This document shows, piece by piece, positions 25,760-34,426 of a stretch of DNA of 64,000 bases. The DNA is from Akkermansia sp. GTDB taxonomy: Bacteria; Verrucomicrobiota; Verrucomicrobiia; Verrucomicrobiales; Akkermansiaceae. The DNA lies in the NCBI GenBank assembly GCA_024405435.1, contig JAKSOU010000001.1:57881-121880 (forward strand), written 5' to 3'. The first letter of the stretch is position 1. Every line of letters starts with the position of its first letter. A program made the position numbers and the translations under genes. Under the pieces are notes generated by a model. That model searched no databases. It was given only the letters and a program-made list of their open reading frames with translations, and was not told where the DNA came from.

Positions 25760-27106
25760 TCAACGTTTGTTGGCCTTGGCGGGCTGCTTGGCGGGGGCGC
25801 CGCCCTTGGGCGTGAGCTGCACGGTGAAGGCGCGCTCCGGCGCATTGCCCCAGGATTCGCAGGTCATCACGCCCGTGAGCTTGCCATCCTGCCCCAGGTG
25901 GAGCACCAGCATGCCGTCCTTGGCGTCGTACACCTCGGCGGTGGGCTGGTCGGGGTCGTACTGGCCGTCGTAGATGGTCACGTTCACCTCGGAGCCGTTC
26001 TCGCCGGGGGTGAGCTCGCAGCGGCCGGCGATATCCAGGCTGGCCTCCGGCAGCTTGGTGTCGTAGATGGTGCCGAAGAACTGGATGGAGTTGTCGAAGG
26101 CCTTGGCCTGCTCGATGTGGAGTGTGATTTCGCCGAAGTGCTTGCCGCGAGTCCACTCGCCGGAGAAGTTGTTGCCTGCGGCGAGAGCCTTGGTGCAGGC
26201 CTCCTGCCACTTCAGCTGCTCTGCCTTCTGGGCGTCCACCTGCTCCTGGCTGCGGCGGGCCTCCTCCTCGGCGCGGGCCTGGCGCTCGGTGAGCGTCTGG
26301 CGTGCGGCCTCCTCGCGGCCCATGTTGAAGGGCTTGGCAAGCTCGTTGAACTCCGCCACCTTGGCGGCTATCTCCGCCTTGCGGGCCTCGATGAACTCCG
26401 GGGTCATGATAGGAGCGCCCTGCGGCAGCGCGCTCTCCGGCGTGAACTCGCGCAGGGCGAGCAGCGGCGCCAGGTTCTGCTGCACGTTGGTGAACACCCA
26501 TGCGCCGTCCTTCCACTCGGCCTCCAGCGTGACGGCTATTTCCGCCTCCTGGCCGGCCTGTGCCACCATGTTGTAGAGCTTCTGCTCCGCGAACTGGCGC
26601 AGGGCCACCAGGGCGGACTGGAGCTCCTCCGGCAGCTGCTTGGCCACGCGGTCCTCATCCGTGATGACATCCGTTGGCGCGCCCACCTGCATGAGGTAGG
26701 CGGCATCCGGGCGGATGGCCAGGTTGGCGGCCTCGTTGAGCGCCTGGCGCCCCGCGTTGAAATCCTCCGGTGCGGCCACCTGCGTGTACATGTTCTCCTT
26801 CACCACCATCTTCAGCGTGGCGGCAATCGTCTGCTTGCCGGGAGCCTCCGCCGTCACCTCGTAGGCAAAGCCGCCGGGGGTGGCGTAGGTGTACTGGGCC
26901 AGCTGGTCGGTCACGGCCTTGCAGATCTCCTCGTTGGTGGGAGCTGCGGGAACCGCGGGGGCCTGGGGCTCCGCGGCCTGCTGCGTCTGGCCCTGCCGGG
27001 GCTGTTCTGCGGGGGCGGTGCTGCCGCCCTTGTCCTTATCGCAAGAGCTGGCCGCCAGCATGGCGGCCGCGGCAATCGCGGCGGTTGTGAACAGGTTGGT
27101 CTTCAT
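25760..27106 (-). CDS. Large lipoprotein of unknown function
   Basis: A 448-residue protein starting at 27106 (MKTNLF) with a lipoprotein signal peptide and lipobox LAASSC at about residue 20. A Pro/Gln/Ala-rich linker follows. The middle (about 250-320) is a long charged helical, coiled-coil-like stretch (LTERQARAEEEARRSQEQ). The last 120 residues look like a beta-rich domain (GEWTRGKHFGEITLHIEQ and on). Family unknown to me; envelope location is clear. It leads the operon with parB and the M28 peptidase and has its own promoter, divergent from that of kbl. Confidence 0.75.
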   Translation of the reverse strand: MKTNLFTTAAIAAAAMLAASSCDKDKGGSTAPAEQPRQGQTQQAAEPQAPAVPAAPTNEEICKAVTDQLAQYTYATPGGFAYEVTAEAPGKQTIAATLKMVVKENMYTQVAAPEDFNAGRQALNEAANLAIRPDAAYLMQVGAPTDVITDEDRVAKQLPEELQSALVALRQFAEQKLYNMVAQAGQEAEIAVTLEAEWKDGAWVFTNVQQNLAPLLALREFTPESALPQGAPIMTPEFIEARKAEIAAKVAEFNELAKPFNMGREEAARQTLTERQARAEEEARRSQEQVDAQKAEQLKWQEACTKALAAGNNFSGEWTRGKHFGEITLHIEQAKAFDNSIQFFGTIYDTKLPEASLDIAGRCELTPGENGSEVNVTIYDGQYDPDQPTAEVYDAKDGMLVLHLGQDGKLTGVMTCESWGNAPERAFTVQLTPKGGAPAKQPAKANKR

Positions 27107-27153
27107 GGCGCTTTCTAGGCTTCTTGCCCGCATCTTACAGCGGGGTCGGCCAC

Positions 27154-27182
27154 ATTGTGCGCCAGCGGAACCGCAATGTCAA
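27154..27182 (-). promoter_or_regulatory. Promoter of the lipoprotein-parB operon
   Basis: Minus strand: TTGACA, 17-base spacer, CACAAT, about 47 bases upstream of the ATG at 27106. Confidence 0.5.
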
Positions 27183-27242
27183 GCCTGCACGCGCGGAGCC
27201 GCGCACGCATGACACGCAACACGCACGCGGGTGAGAATGGGC

Positions 27243-27271
27243 TTGACCCTCCCGCCCCGCCGCGGTACAAT
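27243..27271 (+). promoter_or_regulatory. Promoter of kbl
   Basis: TTGACC, 17-base spacer, TACAAT, about 25 bases before the ATG at 27297. It is divergent from the lipoprotein promoter. Confidence 0.6.
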
Positions 27272-27296
27272 CCGTGCGGACAATTCTTTGCCTACC

Positions 27297-28493
27297 ATGT
27301 ACAACACAGAATTCAAAAACCGATTGGTTACGGACCTGGAGGGCCTGAAGGCCGCCGGCCTGTACAAGCAGGAGCGCTACATCGACACCCCGCAGTACTC
27401 CGAAGTGGGCCTGCGCGACGGCAGCAAGGTCATCAACATGTGCGCCAACAACTACCTGGGCTTGGCCAACCACCCGGAGCTGGAGAAGGCCGCCAAGGAC
27501 GCCATCGACCGCTGGGGCTTCGGCATGGCCTCCGTGCGTTTCATCTGCGGCACGCAGACGCTGCACGACCAGCTGGAGGAGCGCCTGAGCGCGTTCCTGG
27601 GAACGGAAGCCACCATCCTGTTCGGCTCCTGCTTTGATGCCAACGGCGGCCTGTTCGGCGCGCTGCTGGACAAGGAGGACGCCATCATCTCCGATTCGCT
27701 GAACCACGCCTCCATCATCGATGGGGTGCGCCTGTGCAAGGCCGCCCGCTACCGCTACGCCAACAACGACATGGCGGACCTGGAGGCCAAGCTGCAGGAG
27801 GCCAAGGCCAACGGCGCCCGCACCATCATGATTTCCACGGACGGCGTGTTCTCCATGGACGGCATCATCGCCAGCCTGGACAAGATCCACGCGCTGGCGG
27901 AGAAGTACGGCGCGCTGGTGCACTTCGACGAATCGCACTCCACGGGCGTGCTGGGCAAGCGCGGCCGCGGCACGCATGAGCACTGCGGCCTGTTCGGCAA
28001 GATCGACATCACGAGCGGCACGTTCGGCAAGGCGCTGGGCGGTGCGTCCGGCGGCTATGTTTCCGCCAAGAAGGAAATCATCGACGTGCTGCGCCAGAAG
28101 GCGCGCCCCTACCTGTTCTCCAACAGCGTGATGCCCGCCATTGCCGCCACCACCATCAAGGTGCTGGACATGCTGGAGGCCTCCACGGAGCTCACGGAGC
28201 GCGTGCAGAGCAACGCGGCGTACTTCCGCAAGGGCATGGAGCAGTGCGGCTTCAAGCTGGCGGGCGCCGGCCACGCCATCGTGCCCGTCATGATCGGCGA
28301 TGCCGCGCTCTCCCAGAAGATGAGCGCGCGCCTGCTGGAACTGGGCGTGTACGCCATGGGATTCTTCTACCCCGTGGTGCCCAAGGAGCAGGCCCGCATC
28401 CGCACCCAGATTTCCGCCGCCCACACCACGGAGCAGCTGGACCGCGCCATCGCCGCCTTCCAGAAGGCCGGCCAGGAGCTCGGCCTCATCTAA
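27297..28493 (+). CDS. kbl: 2-amino-3-ketobutyrate CoA ligase (glycine C-acetyltransferase)
   Basis: A 398-residue PLP enzyme of the alpha-oxoamine synthase family. Kbl converts 2-amino-3-oxobutyrate plus CoA to glycine and acetyl-CoA in threonine breakdown, or runs the reverse reaction. Visible are [41 protein letters not shown], the His/Asp segment [12 protein letters not shown], and the PLP lysine in [16 protein letters not shown]. The length is standard. The usual partner threonine dehydrogenase (tdh) is not adjacent. Other family members (BioF, HemA, serine palmitoyltransferase) are less likely given the N-terminal match to Kbl. A strong terminator follows. Confidence 0.93.
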   Translation: MYNTEFKNRLVTDLEGLKAAGLYKQERYIDTPQYSEVGLRDGSKVINMCANNYLGLANHPELEKAAKDAIDRWGFGMASVRFICGTQTLHDQLEERLSAFLGTEATILFGSCFDANGGLFGALLDKEDAIISDSLNHASIIDGVRLCKAARYRYANNDMADLEAKLQEAKANGARTIMISTDGVFSMDGIIASLDKIHALAEKYGALVHFDESHSTGVLGKRGRGTHEHCGLFGKIDITSGTFGKALGGASGGYVSAKKEIIDVLRQKARPYLFSNSVMPAIAATTIKVLDMLEASTELTERVQSNAAYFRKGMEQCGFKLAGAGHAIVPVMIGDAALSQKMSARLLELGVYAMGFFYPVVPKEQARIRTQISAAHTTEQLDRAIAAFQKAGQELGLI

Positions 28494-28517
28494 GCCGCGG
28501 ATTCATTCCCCGTTTCA

Positions 28518-28555
28518 TCACGCCGCCCCGCATCACGGGCGGCGTGATTTTTTTG
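28518..28555 (+). terminator. Rho-independent terminator of kbl
   Basis: ATCACGCCGCCC, a short loop, then GGGCGGCGTGAT: a perfect 12-bp stem immediately followed by a T-run. Confidence 0.85.
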
Positions 28556-28607
28556 CACGCGGGAAAACGCGGAGGAAAAAAGTCACGGGTCCGCGTGTGG
28601 GCGGGGC

Positions 28608-29666
28608 TCACCTGGTGAGCAAAGCGCGCTGCCAGGCCATGAGGGCGGCCAGGCCGGTGTCCTCGTGGTTGGAGATGGCCTCCAGCTGGGTGCGCGAGGC
28701 GATGAGGGCGGGCTCGATGTCCAACTGTTGGGCGATGGAGTCCCGCTTGGCGGACCAATGCTCCATGTGGGCCTCGAAATGGGGGTCCTGCTCGTGGTGC
28801 TCGCGCTTGGGGATGCGGGGGTAGTCGTGCTCGTCCATCAGCTGGAACTGCTCGATGGCCTTGCGGAATCGGGCGGCGCGCTGGGCGTGCATGCGGCTGC
28901 GCGGCTCCACCACGCGGAACTCCTCCAGCGCCTGGCTCCAGCGCAGCAGGTCGTCGTTGCTGCACACCATGAACGCCGGGCGGTCCATCTTGGCGGCCTC
29001 GGTGTCGCGCCAGGTCCAGAGGGCGCGCAGGGCGGCCAGGCCGCGGCGGTGGAGCTTGCCGGCACCGCGGATGCGCCAGGGGTCCTCCAGCACGGTTTCA
29101 AAGCGTTCGCGGCCGTGCTGCATGTTGCAGGCGCAGCTCTCCAGGAACCAATCATGGCGGCCCAGCTCCCTCAGGCGGGCGGTGAGCTTGTCCGCCATCT
29201 CCAGCATGAACTTCACATCTCCGGAGGCGTACTCCTGCATTTCCGCGGGGATGGGGCGCCTGCCCCAGTCCGCCTTCTGGTTCTTCTTGCTCAGCACGAT
29301 GCCGTAGAAATGCTCCACGAGGGCGGCCAGCCCGAACGCGCGGAATCCCAGCAGGCGCGCGGCTATCTGCGTGTCCAGGATCATGTGGGGCAGCACCCCG
29401 TAGGCACCCTGGAAGAGGCTCATGTCGTAGTCCGCCCCGTGCATCCACACATCCGCACCCTGCAGCCAGCGGGTGAAATCTCCCATGTCCTCGATGGCCA
29501 GCGGGTCGATGATGCACACGCCGTCCTCATCCGCATACTGGATGAGACAGAGCTTTTCGCGGTGGCGGTGCAGGCTGTCCGCCTCCAGGTCGAGGACGGT
29601 TCGCCCCTGCGGCTTGGCGGCCGCGCGTTGCCTCCAGGCATGGAGGGCCTCTTGGTTGTCAATCAT
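28608..29666 (-). CDS. rnd: Ribonuclease D-like 3'-5' exonuclease with C-terminal HRDC-type region
   Basis: A 352-residue DEDD-family exonuclease. RNase D trims the 3' ends of tRNA and other small RNAs. Exo I is seen in TVLDLEADSLHRHREKLCLIQ (D and E metal ligands), Exo II around HGADYDMSLFQ, and Exo III in YASGDVKFMLEMAD. DTQIAARLLGFRAFGLAAL is also typical. Residues from about 215 on contain two helical HRDC-like repeats. The start could be 29666 (MIDNQ) or 29681 (MPPTS). It is divergent from the phosphoesterase gene at 29804. Confidence 0.88.
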   Translation of the reverse strand: MIDNQEALHAWRQRAAAKPQGRTVLDLEADSLHRHREKLCLIQYADEDGVCIIDPLAIEDMGDFTRWLQGADVWMHGADYDMSLFQGAYGVLPHMILDTQIAARLLGFRAFGLAALVEHFYGIVLSKKNQKADWGRRPIPAEMQEYASGDVKFMLEMADKLTARLRELGRHDWFLESCACNMQHGRERFETVLEDPWRIRGAGKLHRRGLAALRALWTWRDTEAAKMDRPAFMVCSNDDLLRWSQALEEFRVVEPRSRMHAQRAARFRKAIEQFQLMDEHDYPRIPKREHHEQDPHFEAHMEHWSAKRDSIAQQLDIEPALIASRTQLEAISNHEDTGLAALMAWQRALLTR

Positions 29667-29765
29667 GGAAGTGGGCGGCATGATACCACAGCCCGCGCGA
29701 TATGGCAAGGGCAATCCCCGCGGAATTCCGGCGGAATTTTCACGGGCGATTTCGGCGCGCGGGGC

Positions 29766-29794
29766 TTGCGGCGCGCGGGCGCGTGTGGTATAAA
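29766..29794 (+). promoter_or_regulatory. Promoter of the phosphoesterase gene
   Basis: TTGCGG, 17-base spacer, TATAAA, nine bases before the ATG at 29804. A GGGGG run between could also act as a ribosome site. Confidence 0.45.
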
Positions 29795-29803
29795 GGGGGT
29801 ACC

Positions 29804-30562
29804 ATGCCACGCTCCGCGATTATCAGCGATATCCACGCCAACCTGCACGCCCTCATCGCCGTGATGAACGATGTGCAGGCGGAGGCCTGCAGCGATGTGG
29901 TGTGCCTGGGCGATGTGGTGGGATACAACGCCTACCCCAAGGAGTGCCTGGACTACATCCGCAGCATCAACTGCCCGATTGTGAAGGGCAACCACGACGA
30001 GGAGGTGGCGCGGCAGGACGACACCCGCATGAACCCCGTGGCGCGCAAGGCGATGGAGTGGACGCGCTCTCAGCTGGCGCCGGAGGACCTGACGTGGCTG
30101 ATGCGCCTGCAGTACCAGCGCATGGTGAACTCCAGCTACATGATAGTGCACTCCACGCTGGACCAGCCGCGCGCGTGGAACTACATCATGAACGCGAACG
30201 ATGCGGCGGCCAACTTCAACCGCCAGTTCAAGCAGCTGTGCCTGCACGGGCACACGCACGTGCCGCGCGTGTTCACATGGGACGGTGTGCACTGCGCGGA
30301 GCACCCGGAATTCATTGCGGAGCTGGCGGCCACCGCCCGCACGGAAATCCCCCTGCAGGAGGGGCTCAAATACTTCATCAACGTGGGCTCCGTGGGCCAG
30401 CCGCGCGACGGCGACCCCCGCGCCAGCTACGGCATTTACGACAGCGACCGCAATTCGGTCACCATCAAGCGCATTGAGTACGATGTGGCCGCGGCCCAGC
30501 AGGCCGTGCTGGCCGCCGGGCTTCCCGAATACCTGGCAGAGCGCCTGGCCAAGGGCAGCTGA
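29804..30562 (+). CDS. YfcE/MJ0936-like metallophosphoesterase
   Basis: A 252-residue calcineurin-like phosphoesterase. All metal-site blocks are present: SDIHANLHAL (D-x-H), CLGDVVGYNAYP (G-D-x-V-G), KGNHDEEVA (G-N-H-D/E), VHSTLDQPRAW and LHGHTHVPRVF (G-H-T-H), then NVGSVGQPRDGDPRASY. Such enzymes hydrolyse phosphodiesters or phosphomonoesters; the true substrate is not predictable, and the group is often annotated as YfcE- or DNA-repair-type. It starts the plus-strand group that continues with the LptF/G permease 30 bases later. Confidence 0.88.
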   Translation: MPRSAIISDIHANLHALIAVMNDVQAEACSDVVCLGDVVGYNAYPKECLDYIRSINCPIVKGNHDEEVARQDDTRMNPVARKAMEWTRSQLAPEDLTWLMRLQYQRMVNSSYMIVHSTLDQPRAWNYIMNANDAAANFNRQFKQLCLHGHTHVPRVFTWDGVHCAEHPEFIAELAATARTEIPLQEGLKYFINVGSVGQPRDGDPRASYGIYDSDRNSVTIKRIEYDVAAAQQAVLAAGLPEYLAERLAKGS

Positions 30563-30592
30563 ATTCCCGCACCGCCACCCTGCCCCGCCGCC

Positions 30593-31954
30593 ATGAGCAT
30601 CCTGCGCAAGAGCCTGCCCGCCGTTATCCTGCTGGTGCTGGGGATCCTGCTGGCGCTGCAGCTGGTGCCGGGCGAGCTGGAGCAGATGAAGTACGAGGTG
30701 CCGGGCATGCCAGAGAGCTACCCCATAGAGCAGAAGTGCCGGCCTGTGTTCCTGCTGGTGCTGTGCATGCTGCCGTTCGTGGGCGCGGTGGCGTACGCGT
30801 TCATGGGCACCATGGCGCGCTACGTGAGCCGCTGCTTCATCACGTACTTCCTGATGTGCACGCTCATTCTGCTGCTCATCTACATGATGGCGGATTTCAC
30901 GGAGAACATCGAGCGCTTCCGCACGCGGTTCGACTCCCCGGTACTGCAATCGCTGAAGTTCTACGGCACGCAGCTGCCCATGCTGCTGTACCAGATTCTG
31001 CCGTACACGCTGCTGATGGGCGCGCTGTGGTGCCTGAGCAAGCTCTCCGGCTCGTGCGAGCTCACCGGCATGCTGCAATCCGGGCGCTCGCTGCTGCGCG
31101 TGTGCCGCCCCATCTTCCTCTTCTCCGCCATCGTCGCCCTCGCCTACGGCATCTTCGGCTTCCACTGGGCGCCCAACGGCTCCCTCTACCGCCAGGTCAT
31201 GCTCAAGCAGGACCGCGCGGACGACGGCTCCGCGCCCGCGCTCGTCTACCGCAACGACCGCACCGCGCGCATCTGGCGCGTGCAGCACCCGCCCTTCATC
31301 GGCAACCCCGGCGAACCCATGCGCGGCGTCGTCATCGAGCAGTTCGACCAGCAGGAGCGCGGGCGCCTGCTCACCCAGTACCACGCGGACTCCGCGGAGT
31401 GGAACAAGGCGGACGCCACCTGGACCCTGCGCAACACCTACATCCGCACCATGGCGGCACCCGGCGCCATGCCGCGGGACGACGCGCACGAGGACTCCCT
31501 CACCGTGGATTTCGCGGAGAAGCCGTACCAGATCATCAGCCCCAGCCAGAGCGACCGCATCGATTCCATGGGCACCTCCGCCCTGTATGAGCAGATCAGG
31601 GAGGGCGCGGACTCTCGGGAGGGGCTGAACCGCAAGCGCACGGAATGGCACGTGCGCATTGCGCGCATCTTCTCCTGCCTGGTGCTGGTACTGCTGGCGG
31701 TGCCGAGCGCGGTCACGTTCCAGCGGCGGGGGGCCATGAAGGGCATCGGCACGGCGGTGCTGCTGGCGGCGCTGCTGCTGTTCCTGTACCGCGTGTTCCC
31801 CTCGCTGGGCGAATCCGGGCTGCTGCCGGCGTGGCTGAGCGCGTGGATTCCCAACATCCTGTACCTGGGCATCGCGCTGTACCTCTTCCGCATCAACCTG
31901 GCCCACCGCTCGTTCCGCGAGTGGTGCGCCGCCAAGCTCTCCGGCAAGCCATGA
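30593..31954 (+). CDS. LptF/LptG family LPS export permease with N-terminal extension
   Basis: A 453-residue membrane protein of the YjgP/YjgQ family, the transmembrane part of the Lpt ABC complex that pulls LPS from the inner membrane towards the outer membrane. The family domain begins near residue 77 (MARYVSRCFITYFLMCTL) with MADFTENIERF. A large periplasmic jellyroll-type region follows, then three C-terminal helices. About 75 extra N-terminal residues with two hydrophobic segments come before the usual start. The last bases overlap the HAD gene by four bases (ATGA). Whether it is LptF or LptG cannot be said; no second permease is here. Confidence 0.85.
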   Translation: MSILRKSLPAVILLVLGILLALQLVPGELEQMKYEVPGMPESYPIEQKCRPVFLLVLCMLPFVGAVAYAFMGTMARYVSRCFITYFLMCTLILLLIYMMADFTENIERFRTRFDSPVLQSLKFYGTQLPMLLYQILPYTLLMGALWCLSKLSGSCELTGMLQSGRSLLRVCRPIFLFSAIVALAYGIFGFHWAPNGSLYRQVMLKQDRADDGSAPALVYRNDRTARIWRVQHPPFIGNPGEPMRGVVIEQFDQQERGRLLTQYHADSAEWNKADATWTLRNTYIRTMAAPGAMPRDDAHEDSLTVDFAEKPYQIISPSQSDRIDSMGTSALYEQIREGADSREGLNRKRTEWHVRIARIFSCLVLVLLAVPSAVTFQRRGAMKGIGTAVLLAALLLFLYRVFPSLGESGLLPAWLSAWIPNILYLGIALYLFRINLAHRSFREWCAAKLSGKP

Positions 31955-32619
31955 TTCCGTGGCCAAAGGGCATCATCTTTGATTTCGACGGCGTGCTCGT
32001 GGACACCGAGTGGGCCATCTACCAGTCCTGGGTGCACCTCTTCGCCCGCGAGGGACAGGAAATCTCCATCGCCACCTACTCCCCTTGCCTCGGCGCAGGG
32101 TACTCCCACTGGAACCCCGCCGACCACCTGGAAAAACTCACCGGCAAGAAGTACGACTGGGATGCGGAGAACGCCGAGCGCCAGAGGTTCATCGAAAGCG
32201 AGCTCTCCCGCCACGGCCTCATGCCCGGCGCCGCGAAGCTGCTGGATTGGTGCCGCGCGCGCGGCATCCGCACCGCCGTGGCCTCATCCTCCTCACGCCG
32301 CTGGGTGGGCGGCTGGCTGGAGCGCCTGGGCATCACGGACCGCTTCGATGCCGTCTTCTGCCGCACAGACGGATTCCCCGTGAAGCCGGACCCCGCGCTC
32401 TTCCTCGCCGCGCAGGAGGCCCTGGGCTTCCCCAAGGAACGCTGCCTGATAGTGGAGGACTCGGAAAACGGCACCATCGCCGCGCAAAACGCCGGAATCC
32501 GCTGCGTGGCCATCCCCAACCGCATGACCGCCGCCTCGGACCTCTCCCGCGCCGCCCTCCACGCGGATTCCCTCACCGAACTGCTCCGCATCCTGGGCAA
32601 AATCACCCCCGGGGCCTGA
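31951..32619 (+). CDS. HAD-superfamily beta-phosphoglucomutase-like phosphatase
   Basis: A 222-residue haloacid-dehalogenase protein. The nucleophile loop is GIIFDFDGVLVDTEWA (D-x-D), motif II is in VASSSSRRW, motif III is the Lys in PVKPDPALFLAA, and motif IV is IVEDSENGTIAAQNAG. The helical cap between residues 20 and 90 places it in the phosphoglucomutase/phosphatase subgroup that acts on sugar phosphates or small phosphoesters. It overlaps the LptF/G gene by four bases, so translation is probably coupled. Specific substrate is unknown. Confidence 0.88.
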   Translation: MIPWPKGIIFDFDGVLVDTEWAIYQSWVHLFAREGQEISIATYSPCLGAGYSHWNPADHLEKLTGKKYDWDAENAERQRFIESELSRHGLMPGAAKLLDWCRARGIRTAVASSSSRRWVGGWLERLGITDRFDAVFCRTDGFPVKPDPALFLAAQEALGFPKERCLIVEDSENGTIAAQNAGIRCVAIPNRMTAASDLSRAALHADSLTELLRILGKITPGA

Positions 32620-32654
32620 TAGGCGCCTGCAGCAACGCGCTCCCCAAAAAACAC

Positions 32655-32682
32655 TTGCCAAGTGGGGACGCACGTGTAGAAT
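32655..32682 (+). promoter_or_regulatory. Promoter of the zinc-ribbon protein gene
   Basis: TTGCCA, 16-base spacer, TAGAAT, about 25 bases before the ATG at 32708. It marks the start of the accessory block. Confidence 0.5.
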
Positions 32683-32707
32683 ACGGGTAACAACCCCTAT
32701 CACACCC

Positions 32708-33463
32708 ATGCCCTACACCACCCCCAAGAGAGTCATGTGCCCCTTCTGCGGCAGCAAGAATACCGGTAAATACGTATACGGCCTCCCCGGCCCCGAATTG
32801 TTTGAGGTTGCGGACAAACCCAACCCCGCAATCATCATCGGAGGCTGCTGCATAGAGCTCAGCCCCAGGGGAATGGTGGACCCCTCACGCCACTGCCACG
32901 CCTGCAATCGGGATTTCGGCCGCCCCTCCAAGGCCACCTACAAGGAGAAGGGAACCCTCGATTTATACCTCCCGTGCGTGGAGGGCGCAAACAGAATCGA
33001 ATTTTACGTGGGCGGCTACCCCGGCTCGGCGTATGAACTCGTACTCACGCCAGACACGCTCCACCTGTTGGCCTCACCGGATTGCGGCGCAGACTTGAAG
33101 CTTGAAAAGAAACTACCCTGCACAGAAAGGAAATTCCGCTCCGTGGTGCGGGGCATGTTTAATCGCCTGTTTCTGGCAGACTGGCAACGCCGATATGAAC
33201 CAGAAGGTTTCATTGTCGACGGCACCTACTGGGCACTCTCTGTCTATCTGGAGCACGCTTGCAGGCACCTGCATTTCCGTGGACATTGTGCATTCCCCCC
33301 ATATTACACTCAGCTTCTCCGCTTGCTGCGCCCCCTGTTCCACAACAACGGCCTTCCCTTTGAGGGAGATGATTTCGACGCGCCAAGGAGAGATATCCAA
33401 GAAGCACTGTCCCTAAATATGCCGTTGGACTTCCTATGGAAACGGCCCAGGAAGCAACCGTGA
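32708..33463 (+). CDS. Zinc-ribbon protein of unknown function
   Basis: A 251-residue protein I cannot name. The N-terminus carries a zinc ribbon, C-P-F-C-G at residues 11-15 paired with C-H-A-C-N near residue 63. Between them is the phrase YGLPGPELFEVADKPN and a GGCCIE segment seen in widespread small proteins of unknown role. The rest (about residues 80-251) is a mixed alpha/beta part without a catalytic motif I recognise. It is followed after 22 bases by the macro-domain gene on the same strand, so the two may form a unit. Confidence 0.65.
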   Translation: MPYTTPKRVMCPFCGSKNTGKYVYGLPGPELFEVADKPNPAIIIGGCCIELSPRGMVDPSRHCHACNRDFGRPSKATYKEKGTLDLYLPCVEGANRIEFYVGGYPGSAYELVLTPDTLHLLASPDCGADLKLEKKLPCTERKFRSVVRGMFNRLFLADWQRRYEPEGFIVDGTYWALSVYLEHACRHLHFRGHCAFPPYYTQLLRLLRPLFHNNGLPFEGDDFDAPRRDIQEALSLNMPLDFLWKRPRKQP

Positions 33464-33485
33464 ACACACCTTCCCCCTTCTTCGC

Positions 33486-33983
33486 ATGATTTCCGCGCGC
33501 ACAGGCGACATCTTGGAAAGCAGGATGCAAACCATCACCAACACCGTCAACTGTGTGGGGGTGATGGGCAAGGGCCTGGCGCTCGAATTCAAACGCCATT
33601 TCCCCGACATGTTTCGTGACTACGCCGAGCGGTGCAGGAAGGGCGCGGTCGTGCCGGGCAAGCCCTATACCTACCGCGACATGCTCGGCGTCACCATCCT
33701 CAATTTCCCCACCAAGCGCCATTGGCGGGAAGCTTCGCGCCTCGCGGACATCGAAGACGGACTGGACTACCTTGCCGACCACTACCAAGAGATGGGCATC
33801 ACCTCGCTGGCCATGGCGCCCCTCGGCTGCGGCAACGGCGGGCTTGCCTGGGATGTGGTGGGGCCGCTCATCTACCGCAAGCTCTCCACCCTCCCCATCG
33901 ATGTGGTCATGTACGCCCCCTTCGGCACGCCCATCGAGCAACTGACCGATGAATTCCTGTCCGGCTCCGCAAGTGAGGAATGA
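33486..33983 (+). CDS. DarG-like macro domain protein
   Basis: A 165-residue protein consisting almost only of a macro domain of the DarG/TARG1 type. In DarG this domain removes ADP-ribose from thymine in DNA, reversing the toxin DarT. The diagnostic parts are NTVNCVGVMGKGLALEFK, FPTKRHWR with the expected catalytic lysine, and MAPLGCGNGGLAWDVV. The C-terminal DarT-binding domain of full-length DarG is missing, and no DarT toxin gene is adjacent. It could be a stand-alone hydrolase, a remnant of a toxin-antitoxin pair, or an anti-effector. It follows the zinc-ribbon gene closely. Confidence 0.82.
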   Translation: MISARTGDILESRMQTITNTVNCVGVMGKGLALEFKRHFPDMFRDYAERCRKGAVVPGKPYTYRDMLGVTILNFPTKRHWREASRLADIEDGLDYLADHYQEMGITSLAMAPLGCGNGGLAWDVVGPLIYRKLSTLPIDVVMYAPFGTPIEQLTDEFLSGSASEE

Positions 33984-34063
33984 AGCCGCGCATTCCCCAC
34001 ATGTGCCCCAAAGAATTTTGGAATGGCGAGGCCCCGTCTTCGCCAAGGCTACGCCGAGGCGGG

Positions 34064-34411
34064 TGGTGATGCTAACGAGCGCGGTTGGTGGGTATGCGTT
34101 GGCGCTAATCCACCCTGCCATGCGGCAGGGTTCCGTGCCGAGACGTACCAACGTGGTTACCCCCACGGCTCCCGCCGTGGGCTAAATTTGAGTGCGCCAC
34201 CGGGTGGCTTCAAGTTAGCCGCGCCATTCGGCGCGGTGAATGACAAGTTTCATCTGGCATGCTGCCAGATGAAACATTTCGCCTCGCGCCGTTCCTGTCT
34301 CGGCGTAGCTTCAGCGAAGACGGAAGCGCAACGCGCGAAGACGGGCGCGGGGTGGATTAGCGCCAAGGCCTGCCTACTAACCACGCCAGTTCGCGCTAAT
34401 CATTGCACACC
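34064..34411. repeat. Multi-hairpin non-coding element A
   Basis: A stretch without a credible gene whose outer parts (34064-34115 and 34350-34411) are imperfect inverted repeats that include a perfect 17-base pair of arms (34099-34115 with 34350-34366). Inside are short perfect hairpins: CCCTGCC/GGCAGGG (34113-34130), CCCACGGC/GCCGTGGG (34162-34181), CCGCGCC/GGCGCGG (34219-34236) and GTTTCATCTGGCA/TGCCAGATGAAAC (34247-34275). A further 25-base segment at 34034-34058 is complementary to 34299-34323. Three of the stems recur in the element at 61987-62338. It may be a structured RNA, a MITE-like element or a recombination element. Confidence 0.75.
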
Positions 34412-34426
34412 ATGAGCGCATGCCCG

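Noticed and set aside
29663..31966. Long open frame on the minus strand (767 codons) opposite the phosphoesterase and LptF/G genes
   Set aside because: It is a by-product of GC-rich codon use in the real plus-strand genes; the translation is low-complexity (Ala, Arg, His, Gln) with no domain.
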